From Rhyzopertha dominica (taxonomy: Eukaryota > Arthropoda > Insecta > Coleoptera > Bostrichidae): 64,000 bases of DNA. Numbering within the stretch: the first letter of the stretch is position 1; each line of letters begins with the position of its first letter. The notes below the pieces were generated by a model. It searched no databases and was not told the origin of the DNA. It saw only the letters and a list, made by a program, of their open reading frames with translations. The stretch lies in NCBI GenBank assembly GCA_025024175.1, contig QCXZ01000041.1:38001786-38065785 (forward strand), read 5' to 3'. The position numbers and the translations under genes were made by a program. This document shows positions 36,613 through 47,270 of this stretch, piece after piece.

Positions 36613-37850
36613 TGTTCCTCGTTATCGAGATCATAATAATTATTCTGTTCGGAATATAGTTCAGAGAATTCATATTCATTTGTATTTTCGGGTTCGTATT
36701 GTTCATTGTTTGTGTCGGAATAATTTGAACACTCCTCGTAAACATTATCATTTTCGTACGGGTCGTCAAATTCTGTGTTTACCGTTTGATTGAAAAGTTC
36801 TTCGGGAATGAAGCCTGGACGATTTTGTCTTTGCTGGGTTTTCTTACCAAAACCTGCAAATCTTGAATTGCTCGATGATGTGTCCATCGGCTCGGGCTTG
36901 GGTAATTTAGACATTTTAGATGAGGTTTTATTGCCAAATGGGATGTTTTGTTTAAAAGTTTGGCTTTGTGGAAACTGCGGTATTTGAGTGAATGCTGGCT
37001 TTTGTTGAAAAGCATTATTTTGTGGTCTTACAAATTGATTTTGTCCAAACGGTTGTGGGAAAGACTGGCTGAATGTATTGGGTTGCCTAAAATAAGTTGG
37101 TTGTGGCGAGAAGGTGGGTTGACTGAACATTGGGGTTTGTCTGAAGTAGGGTGTTTGTGGCATGAAATTTCTGGGGGGCTGATGTCTAACGGTAGTTTGG
37201 CTTTGATGTGGACGTTGATTTGTCTTTAGTGTGTTAATTACTGTTTTATTATTCGAAGGGGCTCTGGTTTTATACAGAATGAAGTTTTCTTCTTCGAGAG
37301 CAAAAGAAATGGCTTGTTCTAGAGTTTGGGGGTTCTTTAGACGTACAACTAATTGCATATGGTAATTTAGACCATTAATAAAAGTTTTCAGTGTAATGTC
37401 TTCATACTGCTGTATTTTTAGTAATTTCACTTCATTTGCATCAGTACCTGAGTTTAATTTCGAAACAAGCAAGCTACGTGTGTCTTGTAATCTTAGGCCA
37501 AAACTTTGTGGAGATTCGTTTCTATCAGGTCTCATAGAAATGAGATCTTGTACGAGGCAATCTATTGATCTTTGATCAGAGAAAGTATTAAGCAATGCAG
37601 TTTTTATTTTCGCCCATGTGTCTAATTCAACACGAGATGCTATCAAATCAGCTGCTCTTCCAACCAATTTGCTTAGAATTGTGTCAAACAAACAAATGTT
37701 TATAGCTGCTCGCGGGTTGTTTGCATCTTGATGATTCGTTAAAAGATTTTCACAAGCTTTTAGGAATCTGTTTATCTGTTTTGCGTTGCCGTCAAATAAT
37801 GGAATATTGTCGGCTTGGTAGCGTATCATTTGATAATTGGGATTTGCCAT
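36573..37850 (-). CDS. gag: Gag, errantivirus-like
   Basis: Gag forms the particle of the element. The 425-residue frame starts with an ATG in AATGGC context and begins 'MANPNYQMIRYQADNIPLFD', close to the family-typical N-terminus in which a 'PxFxG' block opens the capsid domain. The capsid-like domain covers roughly residues 15-190. The region after about residue 210 is rich in Gln, Pro, Asn and Phe ('FRQTPMFSQPTF' type repeats), and the C-terminus is acidic with many Asn and Tyr. No CCHC knuckle is present, which is normal for errantiviruses. It ends in the slippery overlap with pol. It is intact. Confidence 0.9.
   Translation of the reverse strand: MANPNYQMIRYQADNIPLFDGNAKQINRFLKACENLLTNHQDANNPRAAINICLFDTILSKLVGRAADLIASRVELDTWAKIKTALLNTFSDQRSIDCLVQDLISMRPDRNESPQSFGLRLQDTRSLLVSKLNSGTDANEVKLLKIQQYEDITLKTFINGLNYHMQLVVRLKNPQTLEQAISFALEEENFILYKTRAPSNNKTVINTLKTNQRPHQSQTTVRHQPPRNFMPQTPYFRQTPMFSQPTFSPQPTYFRQPNTFSQSFPQPFGQNQFVRPQNNAFQQKPAFTQIPQFPQSQTFKQNIPFGNKTSSKMSKLPKPEPMDTSSSNSRFAGFGKKTQQRQNRPGFIPEELFNQTVNTEFDDPYENDNVYEECSNYSDTNNEQYEPENTNEYEFSELYSEQNNYYDLDNEEQNFQHTAYSQNKR
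36606..36612 (-). promoter_or_regulatory. -1 ribosomal frameshift slippery site A AAT TTT
   Basis: In the gag frame the codons CAA AAT TTT give the heptamer A AAT TTT, the X XXY YYZ pattern, 11 codons before the gag stop. The pol frame is open across it and is exactly -1 to gag. This is where gag-pol fusion is expected to occur. Confidence 0.75.
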
Positions 37851-38218
37851 TGCAATTTCCGGAATTTCAATCGTTAAGTTTTCTAATAGTTCTGATATGA
37901 TATCCAGTATTTCCTATCTATTTTCACGGGATTAAGAGTAAGAATGGAATATGCACTTACTGCGATATGATTAGTACTGCGATGATCGGTGTCATCTGTT
38001 AGGTTGCTCGGTCCTCGGCGATTTTTGTCCTTGGAACCAGGGGTGTTGTTGGTTGGTCCTCGGCGATTTTTGTCCTTGGAGCCTGGGGTGTTGTTGGTTC
38101 TTCGGCGATTTTTGTCCTTGGAACCGGGGGTTGGATCGTTGTTGGCAAACGGTTAAGACCGACGACTTCAGACGATTTTTGTTCTCGTAGCCTCCAACAA
38201 TATCCTACTGACTGCGCC
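37851..38218 (-). promoter_or_regulatory. Errantivirus leader with 45-bp tandem repeats
   Basis: The untranslated leader between LTR and gag holds two near-identical 45-bp units (38010-38054 and 38055-38099), a third shorter copy (about 38100-38146) and a degenerate fourth (about 38165-38192). The core on the plus strand is CGGCGATTTTTGTCCTTGGA. In Drosophila gypsy the same region holds a repeat array that binds Su(Hw) and insulates; the motif here is different, so only the architecture is comparable. Confidence 0.75.
38201..38218 (-). other. Primer-binding site, tRNA-Ser type
   Basis: Read on the element strand the sequence after the LTR is (T)GGCGCAGTCAGTAGGATA. The T is the last LTR base. 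TGGCGCAGTC is the tRNA-Ser-complementary PBS of 17.6, 297 and relatives. Confidence 0.75.
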
Positions 38219-38455
38219 AGTTATTTTCTTGCACGTCGAATGTTTGTTTTTAAAAAAACTTTATTTTACGTACAGAAATGTGAAGAAAATACACGAGTTG
38301 TCCGATATGCTCTCGACCAAGCTTCGCGTTAGATTCTTGATGCTATTCATTGTTAACCTATATTTATAACCTAGGACAACAGAGCTGCTAAAGATAACAA
38401 ACTGCAAACTCGTCGTCTTATAAAGTCCTGAGTAGTCAAGGTTGCGTATGTAACT
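38219..38455 (-). repeat. Errantivirus 5' LTR
   Basis: It has the same 237-bp sequence as 30902-31138. On the element strand it supplies the promoter; TTTATAAG lies about 35 bp from its start, so U3 is very short. It is followed on the right by the CAGC target duplication. Confidence 0.92.
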
Positions 38456-38459
38456 CAGC
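38456..38459. other. Target-site duplication CAGC, right copy
   Basis: It matches 30898-30901. Confidence 0.85.
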
Positions 38460-38884
38460 CCAACGATTTTTATGCGGCAGTTATAAAGCACTTTTAAGTA
38501 ATAACTTACGTAAATGCGATATTTACTGTTGATTTATACCTACGGGTTTTGTGGGAGATTCACATATTTAAAAGTTACAAACAGTTCTTGTTAAGATAGA
38601 CGCATGAATGTTGTTTTTTACATCTCTATTGCTGCGAAACATAACTGTCAGTCAGTCAAAAGAATAACAGCACTCTCAGGATATACTTTTAAAATTCATC
38701 TATCAGAAAGACGCAACGACCCTTACAAGGGTGAAATAGAATTTGATTTAATTTACATTTAACGCTCTTTTACTCGAAGTGTTTCAAAGACGATTGTTAA
38801 TAGAGATATCATATTAGATGTAAGGAAAATTGCGGTCGTCCTACACTGCAGAGAACAATTGTTACATTTAGGTACAGAAATCAT
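38460..38884. other. Spacer between errantivirus and Penelope-like element
   Basis: No gene is seen. It may contain unrecognised 5' sequence of the Penelope-like element that follows. Confidence 0.4.
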
Positions 38885-38887
38885 TTT

Positions 38888-39540
38888 GAAAAATCCACTT
38901 AGACCTATTGTCAAAATGTTGGCAAATCTTCTGAAGAACTACACAGGGAAAGCAACAAAGTGTCCTTAATTGCAAACCTTTGTAAATATTATGTCACAAT
39001 CCACTTTTAATCCAGGGAATATTTTAGTCAGCTTCAATGTTACATCGTTATTTGCAAAAGCTTCAATTCTGGAGTCCGTAACAATCATCATTCAAATATT
39101 ATGCTTGAAGAACAGGCCCGATATCTCCCCAGATTTTGTAGACAAATGTTCCACCTATTTCACTTTTCATGGTCAATATTACCACCAAAGATTTGAACAA
39201 GAAGTTTTGCAGTCATGAGATCTTAAACTTAAGACCTGGCTTAATCATGTCGACGACATTTTCGTTATTTGGTCTCACAGCTCTGACTTCTTGATAACCT
39301 TCTTAAGCCACCTTAATTTCTCGATGTGCTCGACACTCGTTTTCCAGATGGTTGCTGCAAAGTCACCCACATGCATGCGGCTTTTCATCGCCACCTGAAT
39401 TCTCTAGTTCATCGCACCGTATCAATTTCGGAACCAGGCAAACTTTAAAATGAACAGCATCACTTACATATCAGTCTGACCTATAACGGGTACAACAACC
39501 AAGAGATACAATCTGCCTTTAATCGTCATCTTCATCTCAA
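38888..39540 (+). pseudogene. Penelope-like reverse transcriptase remnant
   Basis: In order the translation shows 'NPLRPIVKMLANLL' (fused across a deletion), 'NPGNILVSFNVTSLFAKASI' (palm block with the Asp of family 'SFDVxSLFT' replaced by Asn), 'YFTFHGQYY', then after a frame change 'WLNHVDDIFVIW', which is the catalytic VDD block, and 'FLSHLNFSMCSTL'. The 'PMGSPLSP' turn expected between 'GQYY' and 'FEQEVLQS' is deleted. Stops occur at about 39216 and after. It is nonfunctional because of the first Asp loss, the deletion and the stops. Confidence 0.75.
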
Positions 39541-39639
39541 ATCCAAGCCAACTCTCCAACCCTCGACTACATTACCTCCTTACCGTCAAGATGTTTCGAC
39601 AGAATTGCCAAAATTCTTAGAAAATGTCTTCGAAACACA

Positions 39640-39960
39640 AAGCAAATTCTATGTCATCTGCAGGTATTTATAACATTACTTGCTCATGCAGCGCCGTCTA
39701 CGTCTGTGAAACAGGTAGATTAATTACAACCAGTGTTATAATACACAAACGCTACATCATCGTTCTTTACCCACTCTGCGATAGCTGAACATCAACATAA
39801 TTGATAATATCTCAGTTCTAGTGACAGTCCCGTTCTATATCTCTCGAAAATTCTGAGAAGTCATTGAGGTTTATAAACACCCAAACAATCTGAACCACAA
39901 GGATGACTATCACCTCTTCAGCATATGGAATCCAATCATACAATGGCTATCCCTACCATC
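39640..39960 (+). pseudogene. GIY-YIG (Uri-type) endonuclease domain remnant of Penelope-like element
   Basis: The translation reads 'SSAGIYNITCSCSAVYVCETGR', matching the GIY...VYVG-TGR core of the Penelope endonuclease, which nicks target DNA. The Gly of VYVG is Cys. Following blocks 'IAEHQH' and 'SLENSEKSLRFINTQTI' fit the rest of the domain, 'ENSEKS' corresponding to the REAxxIxKH region, but with at least four stops. Its position right after the RT fixes the element type. Confidence 0.7.
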
Positions 39961-40250
39961 ACAATCTCTTGCTACCGCTGGCGCCGTCCAAGCAACCCCA
40001 CTTAAAAGACAAAAAGATTGGACTGAGCTTTGACGTGGTTCTTGCATCAAGTTTGTGCCATATTTCATATTCCCTTCTTAATAAAGCCCCTTGCAAGAGC
40101 GGGCGAAACATCCAGCCTATTACCAAAAACGAAGCGGTCTAACCTAAAAGGACCAAGATCTCAATCTAACTCTGTCCGCGAAAGCTTACATTCTTGCCTA
40201 TCTATTCTGAATGTTTTAATACTCACGTGAGGATTTTTTTACTACAATAC

Positions 40251-41110
40251 AGAGCAATACGGCAGATATTTTCTTTCCATATCTAACTAAGTTCCATCCA
40301 TAATCAAGACAAATGCGTAGATTCGGCGGAATAATAGCCCATGTCTTTTAATAACATATCTATATATCTCATATAACTAAATAAATTTCCTGTTCTTTTT
40401 TATGTTTCTTCCTCCACAAGATGAACTCATCCAATCTCATATAACTGTTATATACACTGTTAACATGCAGAATTTCAAGAAAAATGTCGCAAACATAAAC
40501 AACGTATTTGTAAGTGTACATCATTTCGTGTTTACAAAGCTCTCTATAAATTGCCCATAGAAGTCTAACGTATCACTCACATTGTGTTCTTAAGACCACA
40601 TAGACTCTGTAAATGTCGCAACATAATCAGGTGCTAAGTGCAATGAACGGAAGAATTTCGAAAAATGGAGAGGTATTGAAGGAAATCGGCCACGTTTGTG
40701 TAAGTGGTAAGATGGCACCTGAATTAACCGTGTAAGGTGCTTTCTTCAAATATAAGTAAAAACCGCCAGTGGAGATAAAGTCGCAACGTAGAATAAAAAC
40801 TACTTGTACTCAATCCACATCACATTATGATATTTTTATCGATGTATTAAGAACTGAAATCCTGGTAAATATGCACAAGAGACTAGTAATTTAATCGGTA
40901 AATAGGGATTACAGTTTGCAAGAATTATTATTTATTGAAGCTTGATACAAGCAAACAAGAATAGTACAATAATTGTACTAATTATTAAAGTTAACAAAAA
41001 GCCCTTGAGTTNTAGTACAGATATCAAACTTCAGTTTTACAACAAAGCACTAAGCTGGTAAAAGAATTAAGCCATTTAATGGTACGATTAGTATTAGGTT
41101 ATACGAGATA
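40251..41110. other. Intergenic stretch
   Basis: No coding signal was recognised. It may contain 3' untranslated remains of the Penelope-like element on its left and of the RTE-type LINE on its right. One N lies at 41012. Confidence 0.4.
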
Positions 41111-41114
41111 CAGA

Positions 41115-41680
41115 AATGTATCGTAAATTCATAATGCCACCTTGTCCTTGGTCTTCCTCGTCTCTTCATCCCACCTAGCTTGCTATCCAATATCTTCCTT
41201 GGCATTATACTTTGGTGCATGCCAATCAAGTGCCCTAACCATCTCAGTCTTTGATCCCTTACCACTTGCACCACGTTCGGTTCCGCAAATAACTCCTCTA
41301 GCTCTCTGTTTGTTCTTCTTTGCCATGTACTGTCAACTTTTTTACCACCATAGATTTTGCGTAAGACCTTCCCTTCCCATATTCGTAGCATTTTCTGTTC
41401 TACTTTTCCCACTGTCCATACCTCACTTCCGTACAATACTACCAGTCTGATGATAGTTTTATATAGTTGTTTCTACTATTTATCATCATCCTAAGCGTGT
41501 AGATGCTTGTTCCCAAGTAGGTACAACGATCGCGTTCCTTAAACATATATTCTTTCCCCAATGCTGAAATTATTTTTAAAGCATTCTGTTCGTTATATTC
41601 CTTGTCTGTCCATGTCATGTAACTGGTTTATTTTCACTTATTTGCAGTCCTATTCCAAGAGCCGCTTCTTCTAGTATTGG
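41115..41680 (-). pseudogene. RTE-type LINE, C-terminal part
   Basis: It resumes the interrupted RT with 'ILEEAALGIGLQISENK', then a stop, 'CTYLGTSI', and after a frame change 'MYGSEVWTV' followed by 'RRTNRELEELF', 'RLRWLGHLIGM' and 'RRGRPRTRW'. This 'RWLGH...RRGRPxxRW' tail is the hallmark of the family's C-terminus. The last residues after RTRW are unrelated, so the 3' end is lost or diverged at about 41115. Confidence 0.8.
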
Positions 41681-41692
41681 CGTTGTTCTTTC

Positions 41693-41790
41693 ATGAACAT
41701 GTATGATATTTTTAATGGGTTTAACAGGCATATGAAGAAATGAAAAAGTATTGCCAGCCTTGACCCATTAAAAATATCATACATGTTCAT
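41693..41790. repeat. Perfect 28-bp-arm hairpin at the insertion edge
   Basis: The arms 41693-41720 and 41763-41790 are exact inverted copies (core CATGTATGATATTTTTAATG), with a 42-base loop. The left arm starts at the last base of the 13-bp duplication. Confidence 0.85.
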
Positions 41791-43341
41791 AAAAAGTCAT
41801 GTGGCAGTCGGGGATGCTAATTACGAATACGAACACTTAAACAAAATCTTTAGTCATTCAATCCCAGAAGCCACGTTGACAGTGTCTCTTATTAATTACC
41901 TTTGACTAATTTTAGCATCTTTAATTACCCTGGTGCCTTCCGCCCTTGTACGTCATTAGGTTGGCCGAATAACGACGTGCTATATCAGGTGGCGTAAGGT
42001 ACCGTAAAACGAACACAAAAGAGACAGCAAACGGAGATAGGTTCTAGTTATCGCCTGGTAACTAACTATCGCCAGGTAGAGCAGAGAACCATTGAACATG
42101 CTCCACTTACCTTTGATGTAGTCTGGTCAGCTGCTAAACCTTGTGAGTCTCGATGTGCGGTTTGAAGCCGCTGGCGGTCGCGAACACACACACGCTACTT
42201 AATTTCGTATAGACCGGATAAAAAGGAAAGATTCGAATTTTTCTAACCACAGTATATTTACAAGTTTTAATAAATCGCATGCAATAACAAAAATGAAATA
42301 GTAAGGATAATAACAAATTGAATTGAAATCACGGAGTGTATCGTCGCACGAACCGCCTCTTAGACAAATTTAAGAAAATTTAGATTCAAGACGAATTTAG
42401 ATAACTGAGAAAAAAACAAACGAAGCGCAAGTTGAGCACAAGATCAACTGATTTTGGAAACACTTTCAAGTCCTTAAATAACCTCGGTATGAAATGTTCC
42501 AGAAAGATCGGACGCTCCACTCTGATTGGTGGACACGGAGGGCTAACATCCCTTCTACCGGATTTGGCGGCAAATGCTGCGATACATTCCGTTTACATAA
42601 ATAAATTTCATATGAACTGCGCAAAACTTAATTAAATCAAACCCTAACTAGCTCGTGATCCTCCCAAGGTGAGGTTGGAGAATCACGCAAGAGAGTAGCC
42701 TTTATCTTGTAAATTATTGTCTTGTTAGGTTTACATCTCTCTGTGGGAAAAGGTACCTCACTAACGACAACTACGCTACCTCTCGTCCCTAAGTTCGCCT
42801 AGGTTTACCTAGACACCTGTCATAATTGAGACCAACCAACGATTCACGCTATCTTGATTATACGTTTTCGTCGCGTATTTTCCTTAATCGAAATTTCGTT
42901 CTCTTTGTTCATGACGGCTGTACCGTTAGGTTACTCACAAACGGACCATAAACTTTACCTCGGGCAAGCTGCATCGTGATGAATTCGGGTTTCTCTACAA
43001 TTTAGAAGACCGACAAAGAAGTATTTCTTGTAATGGTTATTGCTAGGTTATTGCCGAGTATCTGTTACGGAACAAAGCAGTATACGATTTTGAATGACAT
43101 CCTCAAGTTCCTCTCTTTTTAAATCGCCTAAACCGAGCCAGGATGTTATAATAAAGTGACAATGCACAGTAAAGCGTGACAATGAATGTTCTAGAATGTT
43201 CGACGCCGAACCCCTCGCTTGTAAAATATCGAAAAAATTATTGACCGTGGCTAATATGATACCCATCTGGAAAAATACGTTAACTTCTGCCCTAAGAACA
43301 ACCCTCATGTTACAGTCAATTCAGGCAGTAAATAACTTTCA
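41694..43341. mobile_element. Unidentified 1648-bp insertion inside the RTE-type LINE
   Basis: CGTTGTTCTTTCA occurs at 41681-41693 and again at 43342-43354, exactly at the two edges of the interrupted RT frame, and so marks a 13-bp target duplication. The insert starts with a 98-bp hairpin (41693-41790), contains TGTGGCAGTCGGGGATG near 41800, a direct pair TATCGCCTGGTA/TATCGCCAGGTA near 42050 and 42068, and no ORF that I recognise. No terminal inverted repeats or LTRs are visible. Family unknown; it is younger than the LINE. Confidence 0.65.
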
Positions 43342-43354
43342 CGTTGTTCTTTCA

Positions 43355-44091
43355 GTTCGTCTACAGTTCTTGTTATTAGGACCAGATCGTCTGCAAAAGC
43401 CAGGCACTGGTACCTTTTGGTGTACACCAATGCATTTGTATTTAATTTAACCTTCCTCATGACATATTCCAGTGCACAATTAGACAATAGTGCAGATAGG
43501 ATATCACCTTGTCTTAATCCATCCCCTACTTTAAAGTTTTCTGTTATCTTCCCATTTACATTCGCAGCATTTGTACTTTCCCTTAATGTGACCTTAATCA
43601 TTCTTATCAATTTCTTTTTCATTCCCAGCTCCCCCAATGCTTTATACAGTTCTTTCCTTTGTATTTTATCATATGCTTGTTTTATCTTATATTCAGAACT
43701 TGTATTTCCCTCAATGTGAAGAGCTGGTGTACGACCGATCAGCCTTGTCACATTTTTTATTTATTGGCAGCAAGACAGCTTCCTTCCAACTCTCTGGCAT
43801 TTTCCCTGTCTCCCATATGTTTTATAGTAGTAAGTGCATCTTCTTTATTATCTCATCTCCCCCATACTTGAAAAGTTCTGCTACTAAATGGTCATTTCCA
43901 GGCGTTTTATTATTATTTAGTTTACTCGCTACTTCTCTTACCTCTTCTAGAGAAAGTGGATCTTCTTCCTCCCTCCCAGTATGCTCTTGCATATCATTAT
44001 TACTTGCATCATTTTCCTCGTGAGATTCCCCGTTCAGTAGTCCCTCAAGGTACTTCTTCCACATTGTTAATATTTCTTTTTCATCGCCCAC
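43355..44091 (-). pseudogene. RTE-type LINE reverse transcriptase, 5' part
   Basis: The translation carries 'SLEEVREVASKLNNNKTPGN' (block 0/1, family 'KAPGxDxI'), then 'LVAELFKYGG'. After a frame change come 'YDKIQRKELYKALGELGM', 'GLRQGDILSALLSN' (block with family 'GVRQGDxLSPxLFN') and 'CLAFADDLVLITRT' with the catalytic ADD. The palm motif is intact but the frame is broken near 43751. The coding sequence stops at the 13-bp duplication that starts the nested insert and resumes at 41680. Confidence 0.85.
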
Positions 44092-44379
44092 TAACTTTGT
44101 GGTTCTTGTTCTCTTTAATTCCTCGATAAAGATTTCTTATTTCCCCATTCCTGTAGTGTTCCTCTTTTCTTTCTTAGTTTCTTATTATATCTTCTCTTCT
44201 TTTCCCATAATACTCTCTTGCGTCTTTTTCTTTGTTCGATATCTGCTTCTTTCTCCCTCACTGCTTCTGTTCTCAGCATCTCTAACCTCATTTCTCGTCT
44301 CTTTTTAACTCTTCTTCACACTCACTATCAAACCATTTGTTACGACTGTTGGTCTCTTCGTTGACACACCTTTCTGCTG

Positions 44380-45455
44380 CCTATACTATATCTTTCCATA
44401 ATACTGCAGTATCCCTCGTTTCCGTTATGTTTTTCAAATTATCCTCTAATCTCTTTCTGCATTGCTCTTTCTGCTCCTCTTGTTTTAGTGTAATACTTTT
44501 ATTTGTGTTGATTCGTTTCTTTCTTTTGTGTTTTAATTCTGGCATTTGTTGTTTTAGCTTTACTCCCACTAAATAATGGTCGGAGTCAGCATCGGGCTCT
44601 CTGTAACTAAGAATGTCTGTTATATTTCTTGCTTCTTCCCTTTCAATTAATACATCATATATCTGATTTAGGACAGTTCCATCTGGTGATCTCCAAGTTG
44701 CTTTATAAATTCCTTTTTTCTTGAAGTATGTACTCTTTATGATCATACCTTTTTCCTTCGCAAAATCTATTGAGTTGCCCATTTTCATTTGTGGTTGCGT
44801 GTTTGCTGTGCTTGCCTGTTGTTGGTTGGAATACTTCTTCTCTTCCTATTTTAGCGTTTGGATCCTCCAATACTACTTTTATATCGTACCTCCTTAACCT
44901 TTCATATTCTTGGTTCAATTGATTATAAAACAGCTTCTTCAATGTTGTATCTGCGTCTTCGGTTGGAGCATGGATGTTTAGGAATGTGATTCTTTGATAT
45001 TTTCCTCTTAATCGCAAGTAATACATTCTATTTGAAATGGGCTTAAACTCTATCACTGTCATTCTATATTTTCCATTTAGTATAAATCTTGTTCCAAAAT
45101 GTCTGTTTATTCCACCACTGTTAAGATATACATATGTGCTTGTCAACTTCTCTGATTTCATTTTTTTCTGTTTTGTTTCTTGCAGGACAGTTAGGTCAAA
45201 ATTATATCCAATCATTTATTGTATTAAATGTTTCAGTGCTTCTTCTCCGGAAGTTCTAACATTCCATGCCCCTATTCTTAAACCTTTTTTACTTTTGTTA
45301 TCCAATCCTATATGCTTGCTCTTTGTATCTCTTTCCAAATGTCTCCCTGTGTCTTCTTTAATTTTTATGTACTCCGGTTTGATACCAAGTATCGCCAAAA
45401 GTAAACAAAAAACCCATTTAAATACACTAAAACACATTTGGATCGAGATATGCAT
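44380..45455 (-). pseudogene. RTE-type LINE endonuclease (APE-like) domain
   Basis: The domain begins 'LRIGAWNVRT', the usual opening. A TAA at 45216 then interrupts it, and it continues '[11 protein letters not shown]' (metal-binding Glu region), '[10 protein letters not shown]' and '[12 protein letters not shown]', where family members have 'GDFNAKIG', so the Asp of GDFN is altered to Glu. After a frame change near 44788 come '[19 protein letters not shown]' and 'DADSDHYLVGVKL' with the catalytic SDH. Homologous host-annotated proteins are often called craniofacial-development-protein-2-like. The domain nicks DNA at insertion. The stop, frame change and altered residue make it inactive. Confidence 0.8.
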
Positions 45456-45460
45456 TCTGT

Positions 45461-47270
45461 TAATTAGTTACATAAAACAGACTCTTCAAATGTTTGGAAT
45501 TTCTGTAAATGTAGACTCATATTTTTGATACACATTTGCGTCTCGTGTTCCTTCGACAAATGTCACAAGACGCAATACTTAATACGTAATTCTGGTTACT
45601 CACAACATTGTGTTGATATGAGCAAATAGTAAATGTCATGTGTACATGATATGCTACAGATGGCCAAGTGAGATCATACCAGATTGATCTTTCAAGTACT
45701 GCGACAATTTTTAAGGTACTTTATGTCACACTTTTTATGAACCAACAACAAACAGCTGACCTCATGTCACAGGCAATTTCCGAAACGAAGCGTTGGGGAA
45801 TTTGATATGTTGGCAAAACAAAAAGTCATTGCATAACCACGTAATGACAAATAATTAAACTATCTTCAATAATTTGAATTCCCGCTGTTGCTGTTTTTTA
45901 TAATGCCCTTGAATGTACCCCTTTATCACAAGCCACATTTCTAGAAATCCTCGTGTTTACTAGATCGCACAATATTTGGGATGTAACTTTACACGAATGG
46001 AAGGTTCAACACGAGATTAGATATGATGCAGTGAGTTCAAGTTTCAAGTGATTACTGTCAAGGCAAATACTGTTTAGCACGACAATACACATGCAAATTA
46101 ACACCAAACAAACTCCTCAAAAATTTCATTCCATCAATTAGTTGTGCAATTATTTACCCACTCACTACTTTTGGTCGAACTATGGATACAGCTAATTTAT
46201 TGTTCAGCCGTAATGAAGTATTGCGTGTGCAAAAAATAGCTACATTATTAGTATACCTTAATCCAGTGGACGTGTCGCAAACGAACAATATTAGAACGTA
46301 GATCTACTGCAATGCTCGAAATGATGTAGAGAAAGCGTGAACACGTATGTGACTCCGGTAATAGTTGGTATTGCAACAGAATTTTGCGAGATAAAGTAGG
46401 AATTTGCATTTTTTATGGCTCTTTCATATTCACTGTGACATTATTTTAAGTAGACGCGGATAATAATTGTTTGGTATAAAGAACCCGGAAAAGATTGCGA
46501 AAATGACTTGTTGGGTCATAAATCGCAAATGAGAAAGGTTAATAGGTGCTCACTCTTTAACGCAAAAATTAAAACTATAGGTAGTTCTGGACATTAACGA
46601 TATAAAAACTNGAACTAGTGTTTGAGCAATAATCATATTCATCTTAAATGTATTTTTAAATTTTATCTACAATAATTTGAAGACTCGTTAAGTTAAGACT
46701 AGCTAAAATTGTGTATGCAAGCTTTGGGATTGATTTCTAGATATAAAGTAATAGTACTCCTTACTTTCCTAGCATTGTACCGCCTAGAAAAATATTTTGT
46801 TAAATAACTCCAAGAAAGAATAAAATTTTCCAAATGTAATTTATCAGCAGATTCAGATTTAGCTGTTACTTTTGTATAACGGCATCGTGCCGCTTCTCAG
46901 AAAAAGCAAGTCTCTTCTAATCCCTGTAAAAAATTGCTTAGGCCCACATGCACAAAAAATAGCCCGATAACTATCAAACAATTTCAACTCTCACCTAGTA
47001 CGATGAATGCCATGAAAGATCATATACTATAAAGTTAACATACATGGAAAAGTGTAATTTTTTAATGAAAATTTTATTATTTTATTAGATATCCATGCCC
47101 CTTATATTAAATCTAAATTTACAAATCCGTCTTCACTGTCGTTAAAAAATTCTATCAGGCAGATAATCAAAATTTGTGACAAAGTTTTAAGTGTCTTAAA
47201 ACGAACAAGGTGTGTTGAACAATGAAATCACGATAAACAATTAAGGAATACCGTTAATATCGCCGTTAAA
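45461..47270. other. AT-rich intergenic stretch
   Basis: No gene, RNA or repeat is supportable. One N lies at 46611. Confidence 0.5.

Larger units (their letters stand above)
30902..38455 (-). mobile_element. Complete errantivirus-like (env-bearing Ty3/Gypsy) provirus
   Basis: The 7554-bp element has two 237-bp LTRs that look identical by eye, flanked by CAGC on both sides (30898-30901 and 38456-38459), the 4-bp target duplication expected for Gypsy integrases. On the minus strand the order is LTR, primer-binding site, leader with repeats, gag, pol, env, polypurine tract, LTR. No stops interrupt any frame. Identical LTRs mean a recent insertion. Gag lacks zinc knuckles and pol follows in the -1 frame, as in errantiviruses of the 17.6/297/ZAM group. 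It may still be transcribed. Confidence 0.93.
38885..40250 (+). mobile_element. Penelope-like element, decayed
   Basis: The + strand encodes a Penelope-type RT followed by a GIY-YIG endonuclease, the order specific to Penelope-like elements. Stops and frame changes are frequent. No pseudo-LTR pair was found around it. The left end and the right end (after the endonuclease) are not defined by repeats and are estimates. Confidence 0.75.
41115..45460 (-). mobile_element. RTE-type LINE, decayed and split by a nested insertion
   Basis: On the minus strand an apurinic-type endonuclease (45340-44380), a linker, an RT (44091-43355) and a C-terminal domain (41680-41115) occur in RTE order. The RT-to-C-terminal join is interrupted by 41694-43341. 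Removing the 13-bp duplication and the insert would bring 'VDELKEQ' next to 'ILEEAALGIGLQISENK', the expected RT continuation. The element has in-frame stops (for example at 45216) and is dead. A 3' simple repeat was not found. Confidence 0.85.
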
